A stretch of 64,000 nucleotides of DNA from the NCBI RefSeq assembly GCF_019704555.1, contig NZ_AP024745.1, forward strand, positions 1,980,001 through 2,044,000, in the 5' to 3' direction. Under the pieces are notes generated by a model. The model ran no database searches. It was given only the letters and a program-made list of their open reading frames with translations, and was not told the DNA's origin. Position numbers and translations under genes: made by a program. This stretch comes from Actinoplanes sp. L3-i22. Lineage in GTDB: Bacteria > Actinomycetota > Actinomycetes > Mycobacteriales > Micromonosporaceae. Below are positions 1-9,577 of the stretch, one piece after another (position 1 is the stretch's first letter; each line of letters begins with the position of its first letter).

Positions 1-88
1 CCGGGGCTGTTTCCGAGGCCTTGAGCCCGCCGACACCCACCCGGGTCGAGGCGGGCCTTTCGCTTGCGCTCAAGGCAACTGCTTCCGG

Positions 89-118
89 GGTACGGCGGGG
101 CCGGGCTCCCGCCGTACC
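89..118. terminator. Hairpin downstream of the acetyltransferase gene
   Basis: A perfect 11-bp stem (89-99 with 108-118) encloses an 8-base loop. It lies about 50 bases past the stop of the minus-strand acetyltransferase gene and has no T tract, so it fits a GC-rich actinobacterial terminator. The rest of 1-165 shows only a short TTGATC direct repeat near 131-148. Confidence 0.5.
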
Positions 119-165
119 GAAGCCGGCCGTTGATCTTGATCTTGATCCTGGCCCGGGAAACCGGG

Positions 166-768
166 TCAGAGCGGGCTGGTGTCCCGGCCCAGGAAGAGCG
201 CGCCGGAGTCCTGAACCGGCAGGTCCCGGAAGCCGAGCCGCTGGTAGAACGCGTAGGCGCCGTGGTTCGACGGCGCCATGCCCAGGTGCACCCGGTGCAC
301 CCCGGCGGCCCGCAGCCCGGCCAGGAACGCGGCCATCAGCCCCCGGCCCTGCCCCCGCCCCTGCCACTCCGGCAGCAGGTCGATGTGCAGGTGCGCGGGG
401 TGGCCGGCGAGCTCGGGGTGGATCATCCGCTCCGGGTGCCGGTGCAGGTCCAGCATCTCCTCGTCGCGCGGGTCGCCGTCGACCAGCCGCGCCGCGGTGA
501 CCGGCAGCCACTCGGCCCGGTAGCGCTCGACGAACTTCGCGGTGTCCGCGGCGCCGATCACGTAGCCGACCGCGCGCCCGGTCCCGTCGTCGAGCACGTG
601 CGCGTGCTCCGGCTCCAGGATCACGTAGGGCGCCGCCCAGATGTCCCCGAGCAGGCGGTCGGAGCTGTACTTCCCCCGGGCGTCCTGGCCCGCGTCACCG
701 GTGCGGACGCAGATGTCGTAGATGGCGTCGAGGTCGCTCGATCGGTAGGCGCGTATCGCAACTGGCAC
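166..768 (-). CDS. GNAT-family N-acetyltransferase
   Basis: This 200-residue protein has a GNAT fold. An acetyl-CoA pyrophosphate loop with the pattern QGRGQGRG lies near residues 135-142, followed by a helix and the typical C-terminal strand-turn AYAFYQRLGF. The acyl acceptor cannot be read from the sequence. The N-terminal half resembles the GNAT group related to the acetyltransferase-like domain of O-GlcNAcase, but that is an impression only. The start is a GTG at 766-768. The divergent VOC gene begins only 24 bases away, so the two promoters must overlap or the messages are nearly leaderless. No membrane segment or signal peptide is seen; it is cytoplasmic. Confidence 0.85.
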   Translation of the reverse strand: MPVAIRAYRSSDLDAIYDICVRTGDAGQDARGKYSSDRLLGDIWAAPYVILEPEHAHVLDDGTGRAVGYVIGAADTAKFVERYRAEWLPVTAARLVDGDPRDEEMLDLHRHPERMIHPELAGHPAHLHIDLLPEWQGRGQGRGLMAAFLAGLRAAGVHRVHLGMAPSNHGAYAFYQRLGFRDLPVQDSGALFLGRDTSPL

Positions 769-792
769 CTACCGAAGTCTACGGATGGCAGC

Positions 793-1206
793 ATGGTCGG
801 AATGAACTGGACTCTCGAGGTGGTCGTCGTCCCGGTCGCCGATATCGACCGGGCCAAGAAGTTCTACGCCGAGCAACTCGGCTTCCAGGTCGACCACGAC
901 ACGTCCTTCGGCGAGGTGCGCATCGTGCAGCTGACCCCGCCGGGCAGCGGCTGCTCGATCGTGATCGGCCGGGGCGCGGTGCCGGACATGCCGCCCGGCT
1001 CGCTGAAGGGCCTGCAGCTGGTGGTCCGCGACATCCGGGCGGCGCACGCCGAGCTGGTGGCTCGCGGGGTCGACGTCAGCGAGGTGACCACGCTGGGGGA
1101 GAACCCGACGCCGACCCCGGATCCGCTGGACAACGTCGGGTTCGTCTTCTTCAGCGACCCGGACGGGAACGGCTGGGCGGTGCAGCAGATCTCGTCGCGC
1201 GCCTGA
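793..1206 (+). CDS. VOC-superfamily (glyoxalase/bleomycin-resistance-like) protein
   Basis: The protein has about 137 residues and one vicinal-oxygen-chelate module pair. The opening strand reads WTLEVVVVPVADIDRAKKFY, which is typical of the family, and the end reads FVFFSDPDGNGWAVQQI, where a metal-ligand acidic residue is usually found. Family members bind a divalent metal and act on small molecules as lyases, dioxygenases or drug-binding proteins; the substrate here is unknown. An in-frame ATG at 802 would give 134 residues and is equally plausible. The gene is divergent from the acetyltransferase and converges on pgl with only 4 bases between stops. Confidence 0.85.
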   Translation: MVGMNWTLEVVVVPVADIDRAKKFYAEQLGFQVDHDTSFGEVRIVQLTPPGSGCSIVIGRGAVPDMPPGSLKGLQLVVRDIRAAHAELVARGVDVSEVTTLGENPTPTPDPLDNVGFVFFSDPDGNGWAVQQISSRA

Positions 1207-1210
1207 CTTT

Positions 1211-1927
1211 CTAGCGCTTCGAGGCCGCCGCCTCATCAAGAAGGAACAGCGTCTTGCGTACGCCGTGAGCCTGTCCCGCCGGAAGGTCCCCGCCCCGCAG
1301 CACCGTGCCGATCGGCTCGGCCTTGTCCGGCCCGGCCGCCACCAGCCACACCTCGTCGGCGTTCCGGATCGTCGCCAGGGTCAGCGTGATCCGGGTCGGC
1401 GGCGGCTTCGGGCTGTCGTAGGTGGCCACCGCGACCCCGCTGCGCTCCAGCACCGGGTGCCCGGGGAAGAGCGACGCCACGTGCCCGTCCTCGCCCACGC
1501 CGAGCATCAGCACGTCGAAGCGGAGCCCGGCCGCGGTCAGCTCCGCGGAGTAGCGCGCGGCGGCCGCCTCCGCGTCGTCGCCGTCCGGCCCGTCGCTGGC
1601 CGGCATCGCGTGCACCCGGGCCGGGTCCAGCGGCAGCGCGTCCAGCACCGCCGCCCGGGCCTGGGTCTCGTTGCGGTCCGGGTCACCGGCCGGCAGGAAG
1701 CGCTCGTCGCCCCACCACAGGTCCACCCGGGACCAGTCGATCGCCGCCGCGGCCGGCAGCTCCCGCAGCTGACCCAGCACCTTGGCGGCCACCCGGCCAC
1801 CGGTCAGCACCACGCTCGCCGTGCCGTGCACCGCCTGCGCGTCGATGATCCGGATGACGAGCCGTGCCGCCACCGTGGACGCCAGGATGTCGGCGTCCGG
1901 AACCACCACGACCACGGTCTCACTCAA
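1211..1927 (-). CDS. pgl: 6-phosphogluconolactonase
   Basis: It hydrolyses 6-phosphogluconolactone to 6-phosphogluconate, the second step of the oxidative pentose phosphate pathway. The 238-residue length is normal. The motifs are those of the DevB/SOL family: LTGGR near residue 42, WWGDERFLP near 72 and MLGVGEDGHVASLFPG near 142. The start is a TTG, supported by an AAGGAG ribosome-binding site seven to eight bases upstream. It is the last gene of the minus-strand operon tkt-tal-zwf-opcA-pgl; the 71-base gap after opcA is the longest between zwf and pgl. Confidence 0.95.
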   Translation of the reverse strand: MSETVVVVVPDADILASTVAARLVIRIIDAQAVHGTASVVLTGGRVAAKVLGQLRELPAAAAIDWSRVDLWWGDERFLPAGDPDRNETQARAAVLDALPLDPARVHAMPASDGPDGDDAEAAAARYSAELTAAGLRFDVLMLGVGEDGHVASLFPGHPVLERSGVAVATYDSPKPPPTRITLTLATIRNADEVWLVAAGPDKAEPIGTVLRGGDLPAGQAHGVRKTLFLLDEAAASKR

Positions 1928-1998
1928 GTTGGCTCTCCTTTGGTGACGAAAGGGCCGCCCGCCACCGGCGGACGGCCCCTCACTCGAAAAAACGATGC

Positions 1999-2997
1999 TC
2001 AGCCGGCCATCGCGTCGGTCGGGCTGGCCGCCCGGGCCGCCAGCGCCGGATCCTTCCAGACGTGCACGCGCATCGGCGGGCGGAGGTCCAGACCGGACAG
2101 GCCGGCCATCGCCCCGAGCGCCTCCGCGTAGATCTGGTCGGCGTCGAGCCGGCGCAGCTCCTCGGCGAGCTCGTCGCCGACCGGCCGCTTCGGCAGCGGC
2201 ATGTACCGGTCCTCCTGACCGGTCCGGCTGAACAGCGCGGTGCCCTCCTCGCGGGTGACCCGCACGCAGTCGCCGTTCTCACACTGCAGCTCGACCGAGA
2301 GCAGCCGCGGGGACCGGTCGGTGTGCTGGAGCACCGGCTCGATGCCGAGCCGGGACTTCAGCCAGCCGAGCATCAGCCAGGCGGTCGGGTCCTTCTCCGG
2401 CGCCACGATCGTCGCGCCGGTCACCCGGGCGTCGGTGGTGTCGAAGGCGCCGGCCACCAGGGTCCGCCACAGCGTGATCCGGGTCCAGGTGAGGTCGGTG
2501 TCGCCGGGCGCGTAGTCGACCGCCCGCTGCCGCAGCGCGGCCACCGGGTCGGGCGCCTGCGCGCTGTCGGTGATCCGGCGGTCCGAGATGATGCCGAGGA
2601 AGTCGTTGGCGATCATGTTCGGCGGCTCCTCGTGCCACCAGGTGACCACCGGGACGTCCGGGGCGAGCAGCGGGATGACGACCGACTCGGCGTGCAGCGC
2701 CAGCCGGCCGTACATCCGCATCACGACCGCCTCGGCCGGGCCCAGCCGGCCGCCGACGACGATCTCCGCGTCCAGCCGGCTGCGGCCGTCCAGGTCGGAG
2801 CGGACCACGATGAGCACCCGGCACGGGTGGGCCGCCGCCGCGATCGTCGCGGCCGCCTCGGCCTCCCGGACCTTCTTCTCCTCGACCACGGCGATCAGGG
2901 TGAGCGCCAGGCCGGAGGCGACGCCCCCGGCGCTGCGGCGTTCCGCGGTGAGGGCCTTGACGACCTCGTTACCGGTGGTGTCCCACAGCCCGATCAT
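1999..2997 (-). CDS. opcA: Glucose-6-phosphate dehydrogenase assembly protein OpcA
   Basis: OpcA is the actinobacterial and cyanobacterial partner needed for full activity of glucose-6-phosphate dehydrogenase. The 332-residue protein starts MIGLWDTTGNEVVKAL and contains the conserved central stretch VVTWWHEEPP and a C-terminal VHVWKDP. The ATG at 2995-2997 overlaps the zwf stop by the ATGA arrangement, which fixes the start and implies translational coupling to its partner. A purine-rich GGAGGCGAG inside the zwf end serves as ribosome-binding site. An upstream open frame reaching 3849 is only the zwf shadow and is not part of this gene. Confidence 0.93.
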   Translation of the reverse strand: MIGLWDTTGNEVVKALTAERRSAGGVASGLALTLIAVVEEKKVREAEAAATIAAAAHPCRVLIVVRSDLDGRSRLDAEIVVGGRLGPAEAVVMRMYGRLALHAESVVIPLLAPDVPVVTWWHEEPPNMIANDFLGIISDRRITDSAQAPDPVAALRQRAVDYAPGDTDLTWTRITLWRTLVAGAFDTTDARVTGATIVAPEKDPTAWLMLGWLKSRLGIEPVLQHTDRSPRLLSVELQCENGDCVRVTREEGTALFSRTGQEDRYMPLPKRPVGDELAEELRRLDADQIYAEALGAMAGLSGLDLRPPMRVHVWKDPALAARAASPTDAMAG

Positions 2998-4511
2998 GCT
3001 CGCCTCCAGGCGCGGCCTTCGTTTTCCAGCATTTCGTCGGACGCCCGCGGGCCCCACTCGCCGGACCGGTACGGCTCCGGTGTGGTGCCCGCCCAGGCCG
3101 CCTCCAGCGGGTCGATGACCCGCCAGGACTGCTCCACCTCGGCGGCGTCCGGGAACAGCGTCCGGTCGCCGATCAGCACGTCCAGCACCAGGCGTTCGTA
3201 CGCCTCCGGGCTGGACTCGGTGAAGGCCTCGCCGTACTGGAAGTCCATCGCGATGTCGCGGACCTCCATGGCGGTGCCGGGCACCTTGGAGCCGAACTTG
3301 AGCACCACGCCCTCGTCCGGCTGCACGCGCAGGATCAGCTGGTTGTGGCCCAGCATCTCCACGTCGGCCGGATCGAACGGCAGGTGCGGCGCCTTCTTGA
3401 AGAGGATCGCGATCTCGGTGACCCGGCGCGGCATCCGCTTGCCGACCCGCACGTAGAACGGGACGCCCGCCCAGCGCCGGTTCTGGATGCCCAGGCGGAC
3501 CGCGACGTACGTCTCGGTCTTGGAATCCGCCGGGATGTTCTTCTCCTCCAGGTAGCCCGGAGCGCGCTCGCCGGCCACCCAGCCCGGCAGGTACTGCCCG
3601 CGGACCGAGCCCTTGGTGATGTCGGCCGGCAGGCTGATCGCCTTGAGCACCTTCAGCTTCTCGGCCCGCACCTCCTGCGGGTCGAAGCTGGTGGGCTCCT
3701 CCATGCCGACCAGCGCGAGCAGCTGGAGCAGGTGGTTCTGCAGCACGTCGCGGGCGGCGCCGGACGCGTCGTAGAACGCGGCCCGGGTGCCGATGCCGAC
3801 GTCCTCGGCCATGGTGATCTGCACCGAGTCGACGTACTTCGAGTTCCACACCGGCTCGAACAGGCTGTTCGCGAAGCGCAGGGCCAGGATGTTCTGGACC
3901 GTCTCCTTGCCCAGGTAGTGGTCGATCCGGTAGACGTCGGCCGGATGGAACACGTCGTCGACGAGCTGGTTCAGCGAGACCGCGGTGGCCAGGTCGTTGC
4001 CGAACGGCTTCTCCACCACCACCCGGCGCCAGCCGCCGAGCTTGTCGCTGTCCGCCAGGCCGGTGCGGTTGAGCTGGTTGAGCACCAGCGGGAACGCGGC
4101 CGGCGGGATCGAGAAGTAGAAGGCCGTATTGCCCTGGATGCCGTTGCGCTCGCGCAACTGGTCCAGGGTCTCGGAGAGTTTGTCGAAGTCGTCGTCGTTG
4201 TCGAACGAGCCGGGAACGAACTGGAACTGGCTCGAGAGCCGCTGCCAGACGTCTTCCCGCCAGGGCGTACGCGCGCCCTTCTTGGCGGCGGCGTAGGCCA
4301 GCGACTCGAAGTCGCCGTCGCCCCAGTCCGCCCGGGCGAAGCCCACCACGACGAAACCGGGAGGCAGCAGACCACGGTTGGCCAGGTCGTACACGGCCGG
4401 GATGAGCTTCTTACGGGACAGGTCACCGGTGACCCCGAAGATCACCAGAGCGCAGGGCTCCGGAATCCGCGGAAGACGTCGGTCCTGTGCGGTACGCAGC
4501 GGATTACCCAC
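2994..4511 (-). CDS. zwf: Glucose-6-phosphate 1-dehydrogenase
   Basis: It oxidises glucose 6-phosphate with NADP and feeds the oxidative pentose phosphate pathway. The 505-residue length is standard. The dinucleotide-binding motif GVTGDLSRKK lies near residues 27-36 and the substrate-site motif RIDHYLGKE near 198-206. The GTG start at 4509-4511 has a weak AGGA upstream. The gene overlaps opcA by four bases and follows tal after a gap of about 75 bases. Confidence 0.97.
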   Translation of the reverse strand: MGNPLRTAQDRRLPRIPEPCALVIFGVTGDLSRKKLIPAVYDLANRGLLPPGFVVVGFARADWGDGDFESLAYAAAKKGARTPWREDVWQRLSSQFQFVPGSFDNDDDFDKLSETLDQLRERNGIQGNTAFYFSIPPAAFPLVLNQLNRTGLADSDKLGGWRRVVVEKPFGNDLATAVSLNQLVDDVFHPADVYRIDHYLGKETVQNILALRFANSLFEPVWNSKYVDSVQITMAEDVGIGTRAAFYDASGAARDVLQNHLLQLLALVGMEEPTSFDPQEVRAEKLKVLKAISLPADITKGSVRGQYLPGWVAGERAPGYLEEKNIPADSKTETYVAVRLGIQNRRWAGVPFYVRVGKRMPRRVTEIAILFKKAPHLPFDPADVEMLGHNQLILRVQPDEGVVLKFGSKVPGTAMEVRDIAMDFQYGEAFTESSPEAYERLVLDVLIGDRTLFPDAAEVEQSWRVIDPLEAAWAGTTPEPYRSGEWGPRASDEMLENEGRAWRRA

Positions 4512-4586
4512 GTTGCCATCCTGCCAGTTTTTCGCGAACGGAGCGGCCTGTCGCGAAGTGTTCCGCGACAGGCCGCAAGGTATTCG

Positions 4587-5702
4587 TCAGGCGCCGGCGC
4601 CGGCCGCCTTCAGCGACTTGTCGACGTTGACGAGCAGGTCCTTCCAGGCCGACTCGAACTTGTCGACACCCTCGTCCTCGAGGACCTTCACGACGTCGTC
4701 GAAGTCGATGCCCACCGACGCCAGGTCGGCGAAGACCTGCTTGGCGTCGCCGTAGTTGCCGGTGACGGTGTCACCCTTGGTCTCGCCGTGGTCCGCGTAC
4801 GCCACGATGACCGACTCCGGCATGGTGTTCACCGTGCCGGGCGCGATCAGCTCCTCGACGTAGATCGTGTCGCGGAAGTCCGGGCTCTTGGTGGACGTGG
4901 AGGCCCACAGCGGCCGCTGCGGGTTGGCTCCGGCGGAGGCCAGCGCCTTCCAGCGGTCGGTGCCGAAGACCTCCTCGTACGCCTCGTAGGCCAGCCGCGC
5001 GTTGGCGATCGCGGCCTTGCCCTTGAGGCCCTTGGCCTCGTCGCTGCCGATCTTGTCGAGGCGCTTGTCCACCTCGGAGTCGACCCGGGAGACGAAGAAC
5101 GACGCCACCGAGCCGATCTTGGACAGGTCGTGGCCGTTCGCCTTCGCCTGCTCCAGACCGGTCAGGAACGCGTCCATGACCGCCCGGTAGCGCTCCAGCG
5201 AGAAGATCAGCGTGACGTTGACGCTGATGCCGGCCGCCAGCGTCGACGTGATCGCGGGCAGGCCGGCCAGCGTCGCCGGGATCTTGATGTACAGGTTCGG
5301 CCGGTCGACGAGCCACCACAGCGTCTTCGCCTCGGCGACGGTCGACGCGGTCTCGTGCGCCTTGCGCGGGTCCACCTCGATCGAGACCCGGCCGTCGACC
5401 CCGTTGGAGGCGTCGTACGCCGGGCGCAGCACGTCGGCGGCGGCGCGGACGTCGGCGCCGGTCATCAACCGGACCGCCTCCTCCACCGTCACGCCCTGGA
5501 CGGCCAGGTCACGCAGCTGCGAGTCGTAGGCGTCCGCGTCGGACAGCGCCTTCTGGAAGATGCTCGGGTTCGTGGTGACCCCGACCATGTGCTGCTCGCG
5601 GCGCATCTTGTCGAGCGAGCCGCTGGTCAGGCGAACGCGGGAGAGGTCGTCGAGCCACACTGCCACGCCCTGGGCGGACAGCTCAGCCAGTCTGTCGGTC
5701 AT
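4587..5702 (-). CDS. tal: Transaldolase
   Basis: It transfers a dihydroxyacetone unit between sugar phosphates in the non-oxidative pentose phosphate pathway. The protein has 371 residues, as usual for actinobacterial transaldolase. The Schiff-base lysine is in NLYIKIPAT near residue 139; the early motif TTNPSIF near residue 43 is also intact. The ATG at 5700-5702 is preferred over a TTG nine bases upstream because the AGGAG ribosome-binding site touches the TTG but is well spaced from the ATG. The tkt stop is 15 bases upstream, so the two are co-transcribed. Confidence 0.96.
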   Translation of the reverse strand: MTDRLAELSAQGVAVWLDDLSRVRLTSGSLDKMRREQHMVGVTTNPSIFQKALSDADAYDSQLRDLAVQGVTVEEAVRLMTGADVRAAADVLRPAYDASNGVDGRVSIEVDPRKAHETASTVAEAKTLWWLVDRPNLYIKIPATLAGLPAITSTLAAGISVNVTLIFSLERYRAVMDAFLTGLEQAKANGHDLSKIGSVASFFVSRVDSEVDKRLDKIGSDEAKGLKGKAAIANARLAYEAYEEVFGTDRWKALASAGANPQRPLWASTSTKSPDFRDTIYVEELIAPGTVNTMPESVIVAYADHGETKGDTVTGNYGDAKQVFADLASVGIDFDDVVKVLEDEGVDKFESAWKDLLVNVDKSLKAAGAGA

Positions 5703-5717
5703 TACCTTCAACTCCTG

Positions 5718-7832
5718 TCAGTTGCCGGTCTTGTGACCGGTGATCTCGCCGACCTTGGCCAGCGAGGCGTTGGCCTTCGCCACGACGTTGTCCGCGGTGA
5801 AACCGAACTGCTCGAAAAGGATCTTGGCGGGGGCGCTGGCGCCGTAGTGCTCGATGCTGACCGCCTCGCCGGCGTCGCCGAGGATGCGGTCCCAGCTCAT
5901 CCGGATGCCGGCCTCGACGGTGACCCGGGCCTTCACCCCGTTCGGGATGACCTCCTGCTGGTACGCCACGTCCTGCTGGAAGAACCACTCCTGGCAGGGC
6001 ATCGAGACGACCCGCGTCGGGGTGCCCTCGGCCTCCAGGCGCTCCTGCGCGGTCAGCGCGATCTGCACCTCGGAGCCGCTGGCGATCAGGATCACCTTCG
6101 GGGTGCCGGTGGACGCCTCGGACAGCACGTAGCCGCCCTTGAGGGTGCCCTCGGCGGACGCGAACTTCGTCCGGTCGACGGTCGGCAGGTTCTGCCGGGA
6201 CAGCGCCAGCGCGGTCGGCCGGTCGGTGTGCTCCAGCGCGCCGCGCCAGGCCCACGCGGTCTCGTTGGCGTCGGCCGGGCGGACCACGTCGAGGCCGACG
6301 ATCGCGCGCAGCGCGGTCAGCGTCTCGATCGGCTGGTGCGTCGGGCCGTCCTCGCCGAGGCCGATCGAGTCGTGCGTCCAGACGAAGGTGACCGGCAGCT
6401 TCATCAGCGCGGAGAGCCGGACGGCGCCCCGCATGTAGTCGCTGAAGACCAGGAACGTGCCGCCGTACGGCCGCGTGCCACCGTGCACCGCGATGCCGTT
6501 CAGGATCGAGCCCATGCCGTGCTCACGGATGCCGAAGTGCAGCGTGCGGCCGTACTCGTTACCCGGGAAGGCCTTGGTGGCGTACTCCGACGGGATGAAG
6601 GACGGCTCGCCCTCCATGGTCGTGTTGTTGCTCTCCGCCAGGTCGGCGGACCCGCCCCACAGCTCGGGCAGGATCGGCGCGAGCGCCTTCAGGATCTTGC
6701 CGGACGCGGCCCGGGTGGCCAGGCCCTTCTCGTCCGCGGGGAACTCCGGCAGCGCCTTGTGCCAGCCGTCCGGCAGGGTCCGGGTGGCGAGCCGGTCGAA
6801 GAGCGCCTTGCCCTCGGCGTTGCCGGCGGCCCAGGCGTCGAACGCCTTCTGCCACTCGGCGTGCTCGGCCTTGCCGCGCTCGACGGCCTGCTGCGCGTGC
6901 TTGACGACCTCGTCGTCGATGGCGAACGGCTCGTCGGCGAAGCCGAGCAGCTCCTTGGTGGCGGTGATCTCGGCGGCACCCAGCGCCGAGCCGTGGATCT
7001 TGCCGGTGTTCCGCTTCTTCGGCGCCGGCCAGCCGATGATCGTCTTGAGGACGATGAACGACGGCTTGTCGGTCACCTGCTTGGCGGCCTGGATCGCCGC
7101 CCAGAGCGCCTCGACGTCCTCCACGTACGGCTCGGAGGAGCGCCAGTCGACGGTCTGGACGTGCCAGCCGTACGCGGCGTACCGGGCGCCGACGTCCTCG
7201 GACTTGGCGATCCGGGTGTCGTCCTCGATGGAGATCTGGTTGTCGTCGTAGATCACCGTGAGGTTGCCGAGCTTCTGCACCGAGGCGAGCGCGCTCGACT
7301 CGTGGCTGACGCCCTCCTCGATGTCGCCGTCCGAGGCGATCGAGTAGACGTAGTGGTCGAACGGGGACTCGCCGGCGGCGGACGCCGGGTCGAACAGGCC
7401 ACGCTCGCGGCGGGCCGACATGGCCATGCCGATCGCGTTGCCGATGCCCTGGCCCAGCGGGCCGGTGGTGATCTCCACACCGGGGGTGTGGCCGTACTCC
7501 GGGTGACCCGGGGTCAACGAGTCCCACTGGCGCAGCGACTGCAGGTCGGCCAGCGAGGTGCTGTAACCACTGAGGAAGAGCTGAATGTAGAGGGTGAGGC
7601 TGGAGTGACCGCAGGACAGCACGAACCGGTCGCGGCCCGCCCAGTGGGGGTCGGTCGGGTCGTGCCGCAGCACGCGGTTGAACAGCAGATAGGCGGCCGG
7701 TGCCAGGCTCATGGCCGTGCCGGGGTGGCCGTTGCCGGCCTTCTCGACGGCATCCATGGCCAGCACCCGAACCGTGTCGACCGCCTTGCGGTCGAGGTCG
7801 GACCAGTTGAGAGCAGGAATGTTGGCACCCAC
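5718..7832 (-). CDS. tkt: Transketolase
   Basis: This thiamine-diphosphate enzyme moves two-carbon units between sugar phosphates. The 704-residue protein shows the N-terminal GNGHPGTAMSLAP, the GPLGQGIGNAIGMA loop, the cofactor-binding SDGDIEEG with a downstream DDNQ near residues 168-198, and the catalytic glutamate in FGIREHGMGS near 437. The start is a GTG at 7830-7832 with GAGGGAG upstream. It is the first gene of the pentose phosphate operon and is divergent from ctaB, a pairing common in actinobacteria. Confidence 0.97.
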   Translation of the reverse strand: MGANIPALNWSDLDRKAVDTVRVLAMDAVEKAGNGHPGTAMSLAPAAYLLFNRVLRHDPTDPHWAGRDRFVLSCGHSSLTLYIQLFLSGYSTSLADLQSLRQWDSLTPGHPEYGHTPGVEITTGPLGQGIGNAIGMAMSARRERGLFDPASAAGESPFDHYVYSIASDGDIEEGVSHESSALASVQKLGNLTVIYDDNQISIEDDTRIAKSEDVGARYAAYGWHVQTVDWRSSEPYVEDVEALWAAIQAAKQVTDKPSFIVLKTIIGWPAPKKRNTGKIHGSALGAAEITATKELLGFADEPFAIDDEVVKHAQQAVERGKAEHAEWQKAFDAWAAGNAEGKALFDRLATRTLPDGWHKALPEFPADEKGLATRAASGKILKALAPILPELWGGSADLAESNNTTMEGEPSFIPSEYATKAFPGNEYGRTLHFGIREHGMGSILNGIAVHGGTRPYGGTFLVFSDYMRGAVRLSALMKLPVTFVWTHDSIGLGEDGPTHQPIETLTALRAIVGLDVVRPADANETAWAWRGALEHTDRPTALALSRQNLPTVDRTKFASAEGTLKGGYVLSEASTGTPKVILIASGSEVQIALTAQERLEAEGTPTRVVSMPCQEWFFQQDVAYQQEVIPNGVKARVTVEAGIRMSWDRILGDAGEAVSIEHYGASAPAKILFEQFGFTADNVVAKANASLAKVGEITGHKTGN

Positions 7833-8095
7833 GTCTGTTGTGCTCCCTCGGGCAGGATTGTGGAACCCTTTTCGGCTTGACCCTATCCAGTAGGGCTAAA
7901 CGTCTGCGCAGCGAACGCCGTAGGCACATACGCTGTGAGCGGACACACGGTTGAAGTGTGTGATGGTCTCCACCCGTGCCGGGTGCCCCGAGCAGCGGAG
8001 ACGGTGGCGCGTAGGCTGTCCGGGCGGCTCGGCCGGGTCGATCATCGACCGGCAGGCGGCCGCGAGTTGGTCCAAATGCCGGAAGGTGGCTGTCC
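7833..8095. promoter_or_regulatory. Divergent tkt/ctaB promoter region with a palindrome
   Basis: These 263 bases must hold promoters for the pentose phosphate operon and for ctaB. An inverted repeat ACACAC-7-GTGTGT at 7943-7961 is the clearest dyad and could be an operator. No certain -10/-35 pair was assigned. Confidence 0.45.
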
Positions 8096-9058
8096 GTGAG
8101 CATGATCACCGAGCGTTCCGTCCAGCGACGGTCGCCCGGCGTGGCGGAGCCTGCGCCACGCGTCGAGACACGACGTGACCGGATGGCGGTGTTCCGCGCG
8201 TACGTCGCGCTGACCAAGCCGGCCATCGTCGAACTGCTGCTGGTCACCACGGTGCCGACGATGATGCTGGCCGCCGGCGGGTGGCCGGACCTGGTCACCT
8301 TCTTCGCGGTGCTGGTCGGGGGCGCACTGGCGGGTGGCGCGGCGAGCGCGCTCAACTGTTACATCGACCGCGACATCGACGTCCTGATGAAGCGGACCAA
8401 GCGGCGGCCGCTGCCGACCCACCAGATCACCCCGCGCGCGGTGCTGATCTTCGGGTTGACGCTGGCGGTGGTGTCGGTGGTGCTGATGGCGCTGCTGACC
8501 AACTGGCTGGCGACCGCGCTGACCGCGTTCTCGATCTTCTACTACGACGTGATCTACACGCTGTGGCTGAAGCGCCGCACCCCGGCGAACACGTTCTGGG
8601 GCGGCGTCTGCGGGGCCGCGCCGGTGGTCATCGGCTGGGCCGCGGTCACCGGTTCGATCTCCGCGATGGGCTGGGCCCTGTTCGCAGTTGTCTTCTTCTG
8701 GCAGATGCCGCATTTCTACGCACTCGCCATCAAGTACAAGGACGACTACGCCCGGGCCGGCATCCCGATGCTCCCGGTGGTGCGCTCGGTGGCCCGGGTG
8801 AACTTCGAGATCATCCTCTACACCGTCCTCACCGTGGCGTCGTCGCTCGCCGCCTGGCCGCTCGGCCGGGGCCTCGGGCTCGGCTGGATCTACGGCGGGG
8901 TGGCGATCGTGACCGGCGTCGCGTTCCTCGGTGAGTCGGTGCGGCTGGTCTACCAGACCCGCAACGGCGGCATGGTGAAGCCGATGCGCCTGTTCCAGCT
9001 CTCCATCACGTACCTGACGCTGCTCTTCATGGCGATCGCCGTCGATGCGCTGGTCTGA
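8096..9058 (+). CDS. ctaB: Protoheme IX farnesyltransferase (haem O synthase)
   Basis: It farnesylates haem B to haem O, the precursor of haem A for aa3-type cytochrome oxidase, in the membrane. The 320-residue protein is a UbiA-type prenyltransferase with about nine hydrophobic helices. The two aspartate motifs are visible: [15 protein letters not shown] near residue 98 and [14 protein letters not shown] near 150. The start used is GTG 8096 with GGAAGG upstream; an ATG two codons later is an alternative. The first 30 residues are hydrophilic, and the catalytic domain begins at [17 protein letters not shown]. The matching haem A synthase, ctaA, lies 1.8 kb away. Confidence 0.96.
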   Translation: MSMITERSVQRRSPGVAEPAPRVETRRDRMAVFRAYVALTKPAIVELLLVTTVPTMMLAAGGWPDLVTFFAVLVGGALAGGAASALNCYIDRDIDVLMKRTKRRPLPTHQITPRAVLIFGLTLAVVSVVLMALLTNWLATALTAFSIFYYDVIYTLWLKRRTPANTFWGGVCGAAPVVIGWAAVTGSISAMGWALFAVVFFWQMPHFYALAIKYKDDYARAGIPMLPVVRSVARVNFEIILYTVLTVASSLAAWPLGRGLGLGWIYGGVAIVTGVAFLGESVRLVYQTRNGGMVKPMRLFQLSITYLTLLFMAIAVDALV

Positions 9059-9283
9059 GATCGCCCTCGGTGATCTGGTTACGGGGAAGTCGCACACGAT
9101 GCCCGGATTGTGACGCGTGTCAACTACTGTCCGTCACTCATTAGGCTGATCTTAGTTAACCGACATATCGGTCGCAATTCGGGCATAACAATGCGTCAAA
9201 AAGCTAAACCCGCAGGTAACGGGTGTCACAAAAGGCATCCGGAGTACCCCGCGGCGCGTCGCTGATTGCTTAGGCTGCGAGTC
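9059..9283. promoter_or_regulatory. AT-richer intergenic region with a dyad
   Basis: This 225-base gap is clearly less GC-rich than its surroundings. It holds a perfect dyad ACCGA-4-TCGGT at 9159-9172, directly preceded by GTTAAC, which is a candidate operator or promoter element for the small protein at 9284. Confidence 0.4.
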
Positions 9284-9577
9284 ATGGCAGAAGGTTCCGT
9301 AACGACGCTGACATCTGAGATCAAGTCTTTCGCCGCCGGGCACGGCGGTGCGAAGGCGGTCATCGAGTACGTCGGCAAGCGCGGCGCCCGCATCGTTCTC
9401 GTCGGCGAGGACGGCGAGTGGTCCGACCAGTTCGCCCAGGACACCGGCGTCGCGCGGCAGGCGTGCGAGGGTGCGGGCGTGCAGATCGAGAACGAGTGGG
9501 AGCGCGAGCTCCTGGAGCAGATGCGGCCCAGCAACGACCTCTGGCGGTCGATGGCACGCCGGAGCATGGCGCGCTGA
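9284..9577 (+). CDS. Small conserved protein of unknown function
   Basis: The 97-residue protein is soluble, with an alpha/beta pattern (AVIEYVGKRGARIVLVGEDGEW) followed by an acidic helix ERELLEQM. No named family is recognised. The start ATG at 9284 is the first residue of the well-behaved sequence; the frame upstream is not protein-like. Its TGA overlaps the ATG of the next gene by one base (TGATG), so it is translationally coupled to the ATP-grasp protein and may act with it. Confidence 0.75.
   Translation: MAEGSVTTLTSEIKSFAAGHGGAKAVIEYVGKRGARIVLVGEDGEWSDQFAQDTGVARQACEGAGVQIENEWERELLEQMRPSNDLWRSMARRSMAR

Noticed and set aside
1864..3456. A 530-residue plus-strand frame opposite opcA and zwf
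   Set aside because: It is a shadow of the real minus-strand genes, and its sequence is low complexity.
3345..7880. A 1511-residue open frame on the plus strand opposite the pentose phosphate operon
   Set aside because: It is antisense to zwf, tal and tkt, which have clear motifs and ribosome-binding sites. Its composition is the Arg/Val/Leu/Gly/Asp pattern expected from the third-position GC bias of the real genes.
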